The translations under genes and the position numbers were made by a program. The notes beneath the pieces are model-generated. The model did no database searches. It worked only from the letters and a program-made list of their open reading frames with translations, and was not told the origin of the DNA. Below, piece after piece: positions 44,098-52,214 of a stretch of DNA of 64,000 nt. Each line of letters begins with the position of its first letter. The first letter of the stretch is position 1. This DNA is from Roseiarcus sp963732155 (GTDB lineage: Bacteria > Pseudomonadota > Alphaproteobacteria > Rhizobiales > Beijerinckiaceae), in NCBI GenBank assembly GCA_963732155.1, contig CAVSYB010000002.1, positions 186,001 through 250,000 on the forward strand, read 5' to 3'.

Positions 44098-45557
44098 GGC
44101 GCCACCGGCGACAGCGGTTGCCCGATCGCGCTCAGATAGTCCCAGACGGCCGTCGGCCACCACAATCCCAAAACGAGGAGCGGAATGAGCGCCATCCACA
44201 TCGGCGCCGAGCACCACAGACTCAGTTGGCCCGCTGGCGGCGCATGGGTTCGCCGCCCGTAGTACATCACTCGAAAATGATTCATGAACCCGATGAAGAT
44301 CACGATCAGCAGCGCAGCCATGACGAAAACCGCCCAGGTGAAGGCCGGTTGAAGACCCGCGCGCATGATCGTGAACTCGCTGAGGAACAGTCCGAACGGC
44401 GGCGCCCCGGTAATCGCGATCGCGCCGGCGAGCCAGAGGGCGCCCACGGTTGGAAATCGCTCGCCGACGAATTGGATTTGCGCGATTTTCTTGCTGTCGT
44501 AGGCGCGCATCATGTTTCCTGCGCCGAAAAACATCAGCGACTTGTTCAGCGAGTGATTGAGCATATGGTAGAACGCGCCGGCCACGCCGAGCGGGCCGCC
44601 AAAGCCGAAGCCGAGCGCGACCACCCCCATATGCTCGATGCTCGAATAGGCCATGAGCCGCTTGATCCCCTTCTGGCGCACGATGAAGAGCGCGCCGACC
44701 AGCAGGGAACAGGCGCCGAGCAGCACCAGCGCGAATTGGGGCAGCAGACCAAGGTTGGCGGATCGGACGACGCCGAGAAAGCGGAAGATTCCGACCATGG
44801 CCGTGTTCAGCAGCGCGCCCGACAGCATCGCCGAGACAGGCGCCGGACTCTCGCTGTGGGCGTCGGGCAGCCACGCGTGCATCGGCGCCAAGCCGACTTT
44901 GGTCCCGTATCCGACGAGAACGAGGAGGAAAGCCAACGTCATGAGGACGGGATCCATCTTCGGCGCCGCGCCGCTCAACACCGCCCATGTCATGTTGTAG
45001 GTCGGGCCGAGAACGAACGCGCCGCCCCAATAGAACAGGACCGTTCCGAGCAACGCCAGGCTGATCCCCGCCGAGACGACCATGATATACTTCCAGGCCG
45101 CCTCCATGCTGTCGGCGACCCGCTCGAAAGCCACGAGAAACGTGCTGACCAGCGTGGTGAGTTCGATCGCGATCCAGTAGATGCCGACGCTGTTCATGAG
45201 CGGACCGGCGAGCGTGGTCAGCCCGAACGCCGCGAACAGCGCGTAGAAACCGAACAGCCGGTCATCCTCGTTCAGCAGCCGCATGTATCCGACCGCGTAG
45301 ATCGAGGCGAGGAGGTAGACGATCGCCGTGCACATGATCACCCAGGCGGCGGCGCGATCGAGGATCACATAGTCGCCGAAGAACAGCATCTGGCGGGCGT
45401 CGACGAGAAACGGCAGCGGCAGCGCGCAACCAAAGGAAATCGCGCTGGCGACGAGATTGAACGTTTCGCAGAGTCTCGGACTGCGGAACAGCAGGCAGCC
45501 GATGATCGCGACGAACGGGGCGACGACGATCGCCAGGATCAGCGGTCCGACCATCAT
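44094..45557 (-). CDS. hyfF: HyfF/NuoN-like proton-translocating membrane subunit
   Basis: 487 residues, about 14 hydrophobic segments. Second antiporter-like subunit. Key parts: IYWIAIELTTLVSTFLVAFERV with Glu, VGYGTKVGLAPMHAWLPDAHSESPAPVSAMLSGALLNTAMVGIFRF (Lys, broken helix), AYSSIEHMGVVALGFGFGG, and YHMLNHSLNKSLMFFGAGNMMRAYDSKKI. These match HyfF/NuoN proton channels. It starts ATG 45557 or 45554, overlapping the hyfE stop, so coupled translation is likely. With HyfB this gives two potential pumping modules. Confidence 0.88.
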   Translation of the reverse strand: MMVGPLILAIVVAPFVAIIGCLLFRSPRLCETFNLVASAISFGCALPLPFLVDARQMLFFGDYVILDRAAAWVIMCTAIVYLLASIYAVGYMRLLNEDDRLFGFYALFAAFGLTTLAGPLMNSVGIYWIAIELTTLVSTFLVAFERVADSMEAAWKYIMVVSAGISLALLGTVLFYWGGAFVLGPTYNMTWAVLSGAAPKMDPVLMTLAFLLVLVGYGTKVGLAPMHAWLPDAHSESPAPVSAMLSGALLNTAMVGIFRFLGVVRSANLGLLPQFALVLLGACSLLVGALFIVRQKGIKRLMAYSSIEHMGVVALGFGFGGPLGVAGAFYHMLNHSLNKSLMFFGAGNMMRAYDSKKIAQIQFVGERFPTVGALWLAGAIAITGAPPFGLFLSEFTIMRAGLQPAFTWAVFVMAALLIVIFIGFMNHFRVMYYGRRTHAPPAGQLSLWCSAPMWMALIPLLVLGLWWPTAVWDYLSAIGQPLSPVAP

Positions 45558-46234
45558 CCTACCAGCTTCCTGAGATCGAGGCTGCTCGTGGTGCCGACCC
45601 GCGTCAGCAGATAGTTCACGAGCACGCCGAAGCACGCCACCACGATCAACAGATCGAAGAGGATGACCATCTCGATCAGCAGCGGCATGCCGGGGACCAG
45701 GATCTGCGTCCCGAGGAATATCCCGTTCTCCAGCACCAGCAGTCCGAGAATTTGGCTGATCGCCTCGTGGCGCACCGCCAGCATGAGGAAGCCGATCAAT
45801 TTCATCGACAGCATGACGGTGAGCGCCAGCACGGCGATGGTCAGTTCGAGATGGAACACGCCGGCGATCCGGAAGGACACGGTGAGCGCGAACAGCACGA
45901 GGAAGGCGCCGAGGACGAGGCTTGTGCTGGGTTGCAGGATCACTCGAATTTCGCGATCCACATCGAGGCGCCGGATGATGCGCCAGATCAGATAGGGCAG
46001 CAGCACGCCGCGAAACAGCAGCGTCAGCAGCGCGATGAGATAAAGCTCGGGAAAACCGCCATAGAATCCGACGATCGCCGACAGCGCGGCGATGACCCAC
46101 GACTGGGCCGCGAAGGCGTAGAGGTAAAACCTCAGCCAACGCGTTCCGAGCATGACGAACGAAAGCAGCAGGCTGGCGATCGCCAGCAAACTGAACAGCG
46201 AGGATGCGAGCGGATCGAGATGCGGGGTCATCAT
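45554..46234 (-). CDS. hyfE: HyfE-like membrane subunit
   Basis: 226 residues, six or seven hydrophobic segments. HyfE proteins correspond to an extended NuoK. Visible: FSLLAIASLLLSFVMLGTRWLRFYLYAFAAQSWVIAALSAIVGF, VLALTVMLSMKLIGFLMLAVRHEAISQILGLLVLENGIFLGTQIL with the membrane Glu expected of NuoK-like proteins, and LLIEMVILFDLLIVVACFGVLVNYLL. Start ATG 46234 overlaps the hyfC stop (ATGATGA). Confidence 0.86.
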   Translation of the reverse strand: MMTPHLDPLASSLFSLLAIASLLLSFVMLGTRWLRFYLYAFAAQSWVIAALSAIVGFYGGFPELYLIALLTLLFRGVLLPYLIWRIIRRLDVDREIRVILQPSTSLVLGAFLVLFALTVSFRIAGVFHLELTIAVLALTVMLSMKLIGFLMLAVRHEAISQILGLLVLENGIFLGTQILVPGMPLLIEMVILFDLLIVVACFGVLVNYLLTRVGTTSSLDLRKLVG

Positions 46235-47187
46235 GGCGACGGACTCAATTGAGTCCCGACAATCGCCAGCATGGCGAGCAGGAAGGAAGCGGCGAGCGGC
46301 TCCTGGTAGCGATAGAACCGCAGTCGCGACTGGGCCGTCTCGACGAAGACGACGACGCACGCGACCAGCGCGAATTTGACGAGAAGCCCGATCGCCGCGC
46401 CCGCCGCGCCGATCGCGGAGCCTTGGATCGACAGGCCCCACGGCAGGATCAGGACGTTGCAGAAGATCGTGTAGAGAATGAATTGCTTCATCGCCGACGC
46501 CCATTTCAGGAGCGCCAGCAGCGGGCCGGAATATTCGAGAATGCGGCCTTCCTCGATCATGTAGACTTCGATGTGGGTGCTCGAGTGGATCGGCATGCGA
46601 TCCGTTTCGACGAGCAGCAGGATGAAGAAGGCGGCCACGAGCAACAGATGCGCCGGGCCGAAGTAGACCGCCCAATCGGCCACCAGGAGGTGATTGACGA
46701 CGAACGGCAGCATCGCCTTGGCGATCAGCGTGATGCCGACAAACACGAGGATCAGCGTCGGTTCGGCGAGAATCGTAACCATCACGGCGCGACTGGAGCC
46801 GATGCCGCCATAGGCGCTGCCGGTGTCGAGCCCGGCGAGGATGATCATGAACGATCCGAGCGTGAGGATCAGCCCGCCGCCGAGAATGTCGCCCATGTCG
46901 GAGAGCGGCAGGGGAAAATTGGTCAGGACCGGGATGAGAATCGGCACCGTCAGCATGCAGGTGAAGGCGACGATCGGCGCCGCCCAGAAGATCCACGAGG
47001 CCGTCCGCGGCGCGACGATCTGTTTGTGGAAAAGCTTCCAGAGATCCCGGTAGGGCTGAAACACGCCGGGGCCCCGCGACCGCTGCACGCGTTCTTCGAA
47101 CTGCACGATCACGCCCTGGATCAGGGGCGCCAACAGCAGCACCGTCAGAACCTGCGCGATCTGCAGGAGAACGTCTCGCGCAGTCAT
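46231..47187 (-). CDS. hyfC: HyfC/NuoH-like membrane subunit
   Basis: 318 residues, eight hydrophobic segments. NuoH-type subunit linking the soluble arm to the pumping arm. Features: PLIQGVIVQFEERVQRSRGPGVFQPYRDLWKLFHKQ (NuoH amphipathic region, GPGxFQPYxDLxKL), SAYGGIGSSRAVMVTILAEPTLILVF, ILLLVETDRMPIHSSTHIEVYMIEEGRILEYSGPLLALLKWASAMKQFI with the acidic quinone-cavity loop. It is the first gene of the operon; the start at 47187 is not supported by a clear ribosome site, and ATG 47205 is possible. A fluoride riboswitch lies 115 bases upstream. Confidence 0.9.
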   Translation of the reverse strand: MTARDVLLQIAQVLTVLLLAPLIQGVIVQFEERVQRSRGPGVFQPYRDLWKLFHKQIVAPRTASWIFWAAPIVAFTCMLTVPILIPVLTNFPLPLSDMGDILGGGLILTLGSFMIILAGLDTGSAYGGIGSSRAVMVTILAEPTLILVFVGITLIAKAMLPFVVNHLLVADWAVYFGPAHLLLVAAFFILLLVETDRMPIHSSTHIEVYMIEEGRILEYSGPLLALLKWASAMKQFILYTIFCNVLILPWGLSIQGSAIGAAGAAIGLLVKFALVACVVVFVETAQSRLRFYRYQEPLAASFLLAMLAIVGTQLSPSP

Positions 47188-47301
47188 CGCACGCGCCGCC
47201 CGCATCGCGAGCGATCCGCTCGCGGCGACGCGAACGCCCTGGCCCACGCATTTTCGGGGGGTCGCCCTAGGTCGAACAAACACCCTCCTCTCGTCGAGAG
47301 A

Positions 47302-47356
47302 CGCAAGAAGGAGTCATCAGCCTGCGAGGCGGTTACAAGGCGAACTCCATCGCCCG
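47302..47356 (-). ncRNA. Fluoride riboswitch (crcB motif) upstream of the hyf-like operon
   Basis: On the minus strand, 5' to 3', the RNA reads GGCGATGGAGTTCGCC (47355-47340), then TTGTAACCGCC, TCGCA, GGCTGATGACTCCTTC. This is the fluoride aptamer layout: hairpin GGCGA/TCGCC with the conserved AUGG..GUUC loop, P3 stem GCC/GGC, and the pseudoknot between GGAGU in the loop and ACUCC at the 3' end. The 3' GCTGATGACTCC element is nearly identical to published crcB-motif sequences. It lies between the DUF190 gene and hyfC and points at hyfC. I recognised it by consensus; no covariance-model score was run. Confidence 0.88.
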
Positions 47357-47463
47357 GACGCCAGATTAGAGGGGCGCCGATGGTTGTCAATAGGCCGAAC
47401 GTCGGCCTCGCGAGGGAAAGCGCAGAGAGGCCGGGCGCGCGGACGCCGGCGTCCAAATCCCGG

Positions 47464-47784
47464 TCATGGCTCCCGCCCGAGGACGCCGAACTCGACCGGC
47501 GTCTTGACATAGAAGAGGTGCACGCCCTCCGCCTTGAGCCGGTCGAACAGCCGGGTCGCCTCTTCGGACGTCACCGCCATCAAGACTTCGACAGGCTGGT
47601 CGGCGAGCTCGAAAAAATGCGCCGAATGGACGCGCCCGCCGCGCGCGAAGCTTTCCCCGCCGGCATGCAGGCTCGCGCCGCGCAGTCCCAGTTCCTGTAC
47701 CAGTTGGACAAGCCAGTCGCCCATTTGCTTGCCTTTGTGGCGGCGGTCCTGGTGGGTGAAGAAGGTGATCTGGTAGCCGTGCAT
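47464..47784 (-). CDS. DUF190-family protein paired with CrcB
   Basis: 106 residues. DUF190 fold (PII-like): GYQITFFTHQDRRHKGKQMGDWLVQLVQELGLRGASLHAGGESFARGGRVHSAHFFELADQPVEVLMAVTSEEATRLFDRLKAEGV. Genes of this family often adjoin crcB, and a role in fluoride resistance is suspected but unproven. It starts 10 bases after the crcB stop, so it should be co-transcribed under the crcB riboswitch. Confidence 0.9.
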   Translation of the reverse strand: MHGYQITFFTHQDRRHKGKQMGDWLVQLVQELGLRGASLHAGGESFARGGRVHSAHFFELADQPVEVLMAVTSEEATRLFDRLKAEGVHLFYVKTPVEFGVLGREP

Positions 47785-47794
47785 GGCGATCTCC

Positions 47795-48178
47795 TCACGA
47801 GGATTCCAGCAATTGCCAGGTGGCGAGCCCGGCGAGCGTCATCAGCAGCGATCCTGCGACATGGACGGCGATGGCGCCCATCGCCCAGGCGAGGCGGCCC
47901 TCCTGGAGATGGGTGACGACTTCGGCCGAAAAAGTGGAGAAGGTGGTGAGGCCGCCGCAGAAGCCGGTGATGATGAACAATCGCCATTCCGGCGCAATGT
48001 TCGGCGCCCCGGCGAGATAGGCTATGGCGAGGCCGATGATATAGCCGCCGATCAGGTTCGCGGCCAAAGTGCCCGGCGGCAGCGCCGGAAAAACGCTGTT
48101 CAGCCGCACGCCGAGTTGCCAGCGCAACAAAGCGCCGAACGCGGCGCCCAGGGAAATGGCGAGAACGGGCCTCCACAT
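47795..48178 (-). CDS. crcB: Fluoride channel CrcB/Fluc
   Basis: 127 residues, four hydrophobic segments. Dual-topology fluoride channel that lets cytoplasmic F- leave down its gradient. Signature pieces: GAAFGALLRWQLGVRLN, PPGTLAANLIGGYIIGLAIAYL (the Asn-x-x-Gly helix) and FIITGFCGGLTTFSTFSAEV (GFCGGLTTFSTF with the Phe/Thr/Ser path and Na+ site). A fluoride riboswitch precedes it by 70 bases. First gene of crcB-DUF190. Confidence 0.96.
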   Translation of the reverse strand: MWRPVLAISLGAAFGALLRWQLGVRLNSVFPALPPGTLAANLIGGYIIGLAIAYLAGAPNIAPEWRLFIITGFCGGLTTFSTFSAEVVTHLQEGRLAWAMGAIAVHVAGSLLMTLAGLATWQLLESS

Positions 48179-48248
48179 CGTCCTGTCCGGGCTCCTTCCT
48201 GGGGCTATGGACAGGCGCGCATGCCCGCGCGACCCGCCGGGGTTCGAA

Positions 48249-48305
48249 CGCAGGCGCCATCAGCCCATGCGAACGCCGGGCGGTCAAGGGAGGAACGCCA
48301 TCTCC
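48249..48305 (-). ncRNA. Fluoride riboswitch (crcB motif) upstream of crcB
   Basis: Minus strand: GGAGATGGCGTTCCTCC (48305-48289), then CTTGACCGCCC, a short loop, GGGCTGATGGCGCCTGCG (48266-48249). P1 is GGAG/CTCC, P3 is GCCC/GGGC, and the pseudoknot pairs GGCGT in the loop with GCGCC at the 3' end. Compared with the copy at 47302-47356 both P1 and the pseudoknot have changed together (GGAGT/ACTCC there), which is covariation expected of a functional RNA. It points at crcB. The remainder of the 343-base gap to rluC holds nothing else I can identify. Confidence 0.88.
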
Positions 48306-48521
48306 GCTGGTCGCGAGCCTACCAGCCGAGGACCCCGCGAGCAACGGATGACCGACGATCGGTTGCGCGTCATCGGAGGTCGACTAAGATGGCGGCGGTG
48401 GTTGGCGCCCGCCTCTTCGATCCTTCGCCGGAGACGACCTGTTGGAAGAGCGCGCAGAAGTCGGCCCCGCCTGTTTTCTCTTCGCCGCCGTGGCGCCCGG
48501 TCCGCGTGCGCGGAGCCCGTC

Positions 48522-49589
48522 GTGAGCGCCTCGCCGGACAAGGTCGCGCTGATCGACGTCGGCGAGGATGAAGCGGGCATGCGGCTCGACCGCTGGTTTC
48601 ATCGCCGGTTCCCCAAGCTGCCGCAATCGCATCTCAACAAGATCGTGCGAAAAGGCGAGGTGCGCGTCGCCGGCAAGCGCGCCGAAATCTCCACACGGCT
48701 TGCGGCGGGGCAGAGCGTGCGCGTGCCCCCGCTCAACCTGCCGGCGCATGGCCCGCCGGACGCGCCGCGCGCGGCCGATCCCGAGGATGCGGCGGCGATC
48801 CGCGCGATGATCCTGTTCGAGGATCGCGATTGCCTCGTGCTCAACAAGCCGTACGGCCTCGCCGTGCAGGGCGGCTCCGGCACGAAACGCCACATCGACG
48901 GTATGCTCGCCGCGCTCGCCGACAAGCAGGGCGAACGGCCGGTGCTGGTGCACCGGCTCGACCGTGATACGTCCGGCGTGCTGCTGATCGCCAAATCGCG
49001 CAAGATCGCCGCCGATCTCGGAGCGATCTTCCGCTCGCGCGGGGCCAGGAAAATCTATTGGGCGCTGGTCGAGGGCGTGCCGAAGCCGGCCCAGGGGCGC
49101 ATCTCGCTGTTTCTCGCCAAGGGCGAGGCGATGGGCGCCGACCGGTCGCGCCTCAAGGCGAACCGCGCCGACATCGAGCGGATGCGCGTCGCCAGGCACG
49201 GCGAGGCTGACGCCCAGCATTCGCTGACGCTTTACGCGGTGGTCGACAAGGTCGCGCCGCGTCTCGCCTGGCTCTCGATGCGCCCGATCACCGGGCGCAC
49301 CCATCAATTGCGCGCCCATTGCGAGGCGATCGGCCATCCCATCATCGGCGACCCCAAATACAACCGGCGCGAGGCCAACGATCCCGCGCGGGCCGATCCA
49401 TTGCGCGCCGTGCCGCCGGGCCTCGAGCCCAAACTGCATCTGCTGGCGCGACGCCTGATCCTGCCGCATCCGCGCGGCGGCGTGATCGATGTGACCGCGC
49501 CATTGCCCGAGCATATGCGACGGGCGTTCGACATGTTCGGCTTCGACGAGAAGACGCGCGACCCGATCGATGACGCGCCCGATGAGTGA
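48522..49589 (+). CDS. rluC: RluC-family 23S rRNA pseudouridine synthase
   Basis: 355 residues. N-terminal S4 domain: GMRLDRWFHRRFPKLPQSHLNKIVRKGEVRVAGKRAE. Catalytic domain: ILFEDRDCLVLNKPYGLAVQGG, then HRLDRDTSGVLLIAK with the catalytic Asp, RKIYWALVEG, and SMRPITGRTHQLRAHCEAIGHPIIGDPKY. This is the RluC/RluD pattern (LSU pseudouridine synthase); RluC is favoured but the target site cannot be proven. GTG 48522 gives the expected N-terminus; the frame runs further upstream without homology-like sequence. Overlaps atp12 by 8 bases. Confidence 0.88.
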   Translation: MSASPDKVALIDVGEDEAGMRLDRWFHRRFPKLPQSHLNKIVRKGEVRVAGKRAEISTRLAAGQSVRVPPLNLPAHGPPDAPRAADPEDAAAIRAMILFEDRDCLVLNKPYGLAVQGGSGTKRHIDGMLAALADKQGERPVLVHRLDRDTSGVLLIAKSRKIAADLGAIFRSRGARKIYWALVEGVPKPAQGRISLFLAKGEAMGADRSRLKANRADIERMRVARHGEADAQHSLTLYAVVDKVAPRLAWLSMRPITGRTHQLRAHCEAIGHPIIGDPKYNRREANDPARADPLRAVPPGLEPKLHLLARRLILPHPRGGVIDVTAPLPEHMRRAFDMFGFDEKTRDPIDDAPDE

Positions 49590-50346
49590 CAATTCTTCGG
49601 CGCGCGATCCGATGCGCGCCGCCCAGAAAAACATGCGCCCGGCGGTCGTGAAGCAATTCTACGCCGCGGCGAGCGTCGCGCCGGTCGCAGGAGGCTTTTC
49701 GTTGCGGCTCGACGGGCGCGGCGCCCGCACGCCGGCCGGCAAGCCGCTGGCGTTTCCAACGCGCGCGCTGGCCGAGCTCGTCGCGCTCGAATGGGCGGAG
49801 CAGGGCGAGACGATCGATCCGGCGAGCATGCCGATGACGCGCATCGCCAATTCGGCGATCGACGGCGTCGCGGCGGCGATCGAGGGGACCCGCGCCGAGC
49901 TCGCCGCCTACGCGGGAACCGACCTTCTTTGCTATCGCGCGAACGCGCCGCAAGAACTGGTCGAGGCCGAAGCCTCGGCCTACGATCCTGTGCTCGATTG
50001 GGCCGAGGAGACGCTTGGCGCGAAATTCAGGCTCGCCGAGGGCGTGACCCATGTCCGCCAACCCGAGCCCGCCCTGCGGGCGATCGAGGCCGCGCTGAAG
50101 GCTTTCGACGAGCCTTTCGCGTTGACCGCGCTGCACGTGATGACCACCTTGACGGGATCCCTCCTGCTGGCTCTCGCCGTCTGTCGCGGCGGGCTGATCG
50201 CGGCCGAGGCCTGGCGCATCGCCCATGTCGGCGAGGATTTCCAGATCGGCCAATGGGGCGAGGACGAGGAGGCGATGGCGCGCCGCGCGGCGCGCCGGCG
50301 CGAGATGGACGCGGCGGCGAAGATCGCGGAGGCTCTGCGCCGGTAG
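49582..50346 (+). CDS. ATP12-family F1-ATPase assembly chaperone
   Basis: 254 residues from ATG 49582. Family core: KQFYAAASVAPVAGGFSLRLDGRGARTPAGKPLAFPTRALAELVALEWAEQGETIDPASMPMTRIANSAID, then AYAGTDLLCYRA, YDPVLDWAEETLGAKF and LTGSLLLALAVCRG. Atp12 binds the F1 alpha subunit during ATP synthase assembly; it is a marker of alphaproteobacteria and mitochondria. ATG 49570 is an alternative start. It overlaps the end of rluC. Confidence 0.9.
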   Translation: MSDNSSARDPMRAAQKNMRPAVVKQFYAAASVAPVAGGFSLRLDGRGARTPAGKPLAFPTRALAELVALEWAEQGETIDPASMPMTRIANSAIDGVAAAIEGTRAELAAYAGTDLLCYRANAPQELVEAEASAYDPVLDWAEETLGAKFRLAEGVTHVRQPEPALRAIEAALKAFDEPFALTALHVMTTLTGSLLLALAVCRGGLIAAEAWRIAHVGEDFQIGQWGEDEEAMARRAARRREMDAAAKIAEALRR

Positions 50347-50531
50347 CCGGGATTGGCGGCGACGCCGATCACGCGCGCTCGCCGGACGACATGACCAACG
50401 GCTTCATCTGGGGCATTGGTCCTGAAGACGTGACGCGGGGACGCCGCGGCGGTCGCCGCGCGAATATTTGAGCGCCGCCCGCGCCATGTTAGAATCACGT
50501 GCGCCGCCAATCGGGCGCCGGGGGCTCATTC

Positions 50532-52064
50532 GTGAAACAGATGCTGGAAAGGCTCGACCGCCGGCGCGCCCGGGCGCGGCTCGGCGGCGGCGAGGCGCGC
50601 ATCAAGGCGCAGCACGCGCGGGGCAAGCTGACCGCGCGCGAGCGTATCGAATTGCTGCTCGATCACGGCTCGTTCGAGGAATTCGACATGTTCGTCGAGC
50701 ATCGCTGCGCCGATTTCGGCATGGGCGAGACCCGGATTCCAGGCGATGGCGTGGTCACCGGCTGGGGCACGGTGAACGGACGTACCGTTTATGTTTTCGC
50801 CAAGGATTTCACCGTGTTCGGTGGGTCTCTTAGCGAGGCGCATGCGCAGAAGATCACGAAGATCCAGGACATGGCGCTGAAAAATGGCGCCCCCATCGTC
50901 GGGCTATTCGACGCGGGCGGCGCGCGCATCCAGGAGGGGGTGGCGGCGCTCGGCGGCTATGGCGAGGTGTTCCAGCGCAACGTGCTGGCCTCGGGCGTCA
51001 TTCCGCAGATCTCGCTGATCATGGGACCGTGCGCCGGCGGCGATGTTTATTCGCCGGCGATGACCGATTTCATCTTCATGGTGCGCGACACCAGCTACAT
51101 GTTCGTCACCGGCCCCGATGTCGTCAAAACCGTCACCAACGAGACCGTCACCGCCGAGGAGCTTGGCGGCGCCTCGGTCCATGCGACCCGCTCGTCGATC
51201 GCCGACCGCGCCTACGACAACGACGTCGAGGCCTTGCTGCAGATGCGCCGGCTGATCGATTTCCTGCCCGCCTCGAACCGCGACGAAGTCCCGCATTTCA
51301 AGAGTTTCGACGATCCCGACCGAATCGACATGTCGCTCGACACGCTGATCCCGGAAAGCCCGAACAAGCCCTACGACGTCAAGGAACTGATCGCCAAGGT
51401 CGTCGACGAGGGCGATTTCTTCGAGATCCAGGAAGCCCACGCGAGGAACATCGTCACCGGCTTCGCCCGCATCGAGGGGCGCACGGTCGGATTGGTCGCC
51501 AATCAGCCGTTGGCGCTGGCCGGCGTGCTCGACAGCGACGCCTCGCGCAAGGGCGCGCGCTTCGTGCGCTTTTGCGACTGCTTCAACATTCCGATCGTCA
51601 CATTCGTCGACGTCCCCGGCTTCCTGCCCGGCGTCGCGCAGGAATATGGCGGGCTCATCAAGCACGGCGCAAAACTGCTGTTCGCCTATGCCGAGGCGAC
51701 CGTTCCCAAGGCGACGATCATCACCCGCAAGGCGTTCGGCGGCGCTTACGACGTGATGGCCTCCAAGCATCTGCGCGGCGACGTCAACCTCGCCTGGCCG
51801 ACCGCGCAGATCGCGGTGATGGGGGCCAAGGGCGCCGTCGAGATCATCTTCCGCGCCGACATCGCCGATCCCGCCAAGATCGCCGAGCGTACCGCCGAAT
51901 ATGAAGCGCGCTTCTTGTCGCCCTTCGTCGCCGCCGAGCGCGGCTACATCGACGAAGTGATCATGCCCCACTCGACCCGTCGGCGCCTCTCGCGCATCCT
52001 CGCGATGCTGCGCAACAAGAAGCTGGAAAACCCTTGGAAGAAGCACGACAATATTCCACTGTGA
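50532..52064 (+). CDS. pccB: Propionyl-CoA carboxylase beta subunit (carboxyltransferase)
   Basis: 510 residues, the normal length. Transfers CO2 from carboxybiotin to propionyl-CoA, making methylmalonyl-CoA. Segments: RLGGGEARIKAQHARGKLTARERIELLLDHGSFEEFD, DFTVFGGSLSEAHAQKITKIQDMAL, GLFDAGGARIQEGVAALGGYGEVF, MGPCAGGDVYSPAMTDFIFMV, GFLPGVAQEYGGLIKHGAKLLFAYAEATVPKATIITRKAFGGAYDVMASKHLRGD. The alpha subunit gene (pccA) lies 3.9 kb downstream on the same strand. GTG 50532 is the start that gives the family N-terminus. Confidence 0.95.
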   Translation: MKQMLERLDRRRARARLGGGEARIKAQHARGKLTARERIELLLDHGSFEEFDMFVEHRCADFGMGETRIPGDGVVTGWGTVNGRTVYVFAKDFTVFGGSLSEAHAQKITKIQDMALKNGAPIVGLFDAGGARIQEGVAALGGYGEVFQRNVLASGVIPQISLIMGPCAGGDVYSPAMTDFIFMVRDTSYMFVTGPDVVKTVTNETVTAEELGGASVHATRSSIADRAYDNDVEALLQMRRLIDFLPASNRDEVPHFKSFDDPDRIDMSLDTLIPESPNKPYDVKELIAKVVDEGDFFEIQEAHARNIVTGFARIEGRTVGLVANQPLALAGVLDSDASRKGARFVRFCDCFNIPIVTFVDVPGFLPGVAQEYGGLIKHGAKLLFAYAEATVPKATIITRKAFGGAYDVMASKHLRGDVNLAWPTAQIAVMGAKGAVEIIFRADIADPAKIAERTAEYEARFLSPFVAAERGYIDEVIMPHSTRRRLSRILAMLRNKKLENPWKKHDNIPL

Positions 52065-52214
52065 ACAGGCGCGAACCCCCCTCGCGTTCGAAGAGCGGTC
52101 GCGCGGCGTGACCGGGCGAGGCCGCCTTTGGCGCGCCGGCGACGCCGATGCGTTCCGCGCCCGCGTGTTTTCGATCCCGACGCCAATCGCCTGAACTCGG
52201 GATGGATCCCGACT

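Noticed and set aside
39810..47187. Annotation as functional formate hydrogenlyase/hydrogenase-4
   Set aside because: Large subunit lacks all four Ni-Fe Cys; no formate dehydrogenase or maturation genes are present.
45554..47251. 565-residue frame spanning hyfC and hyfE
   Set aside because: Its first 339 codons are an out-of-frame reading of hyfC; only the part from 46234 is HyfE.
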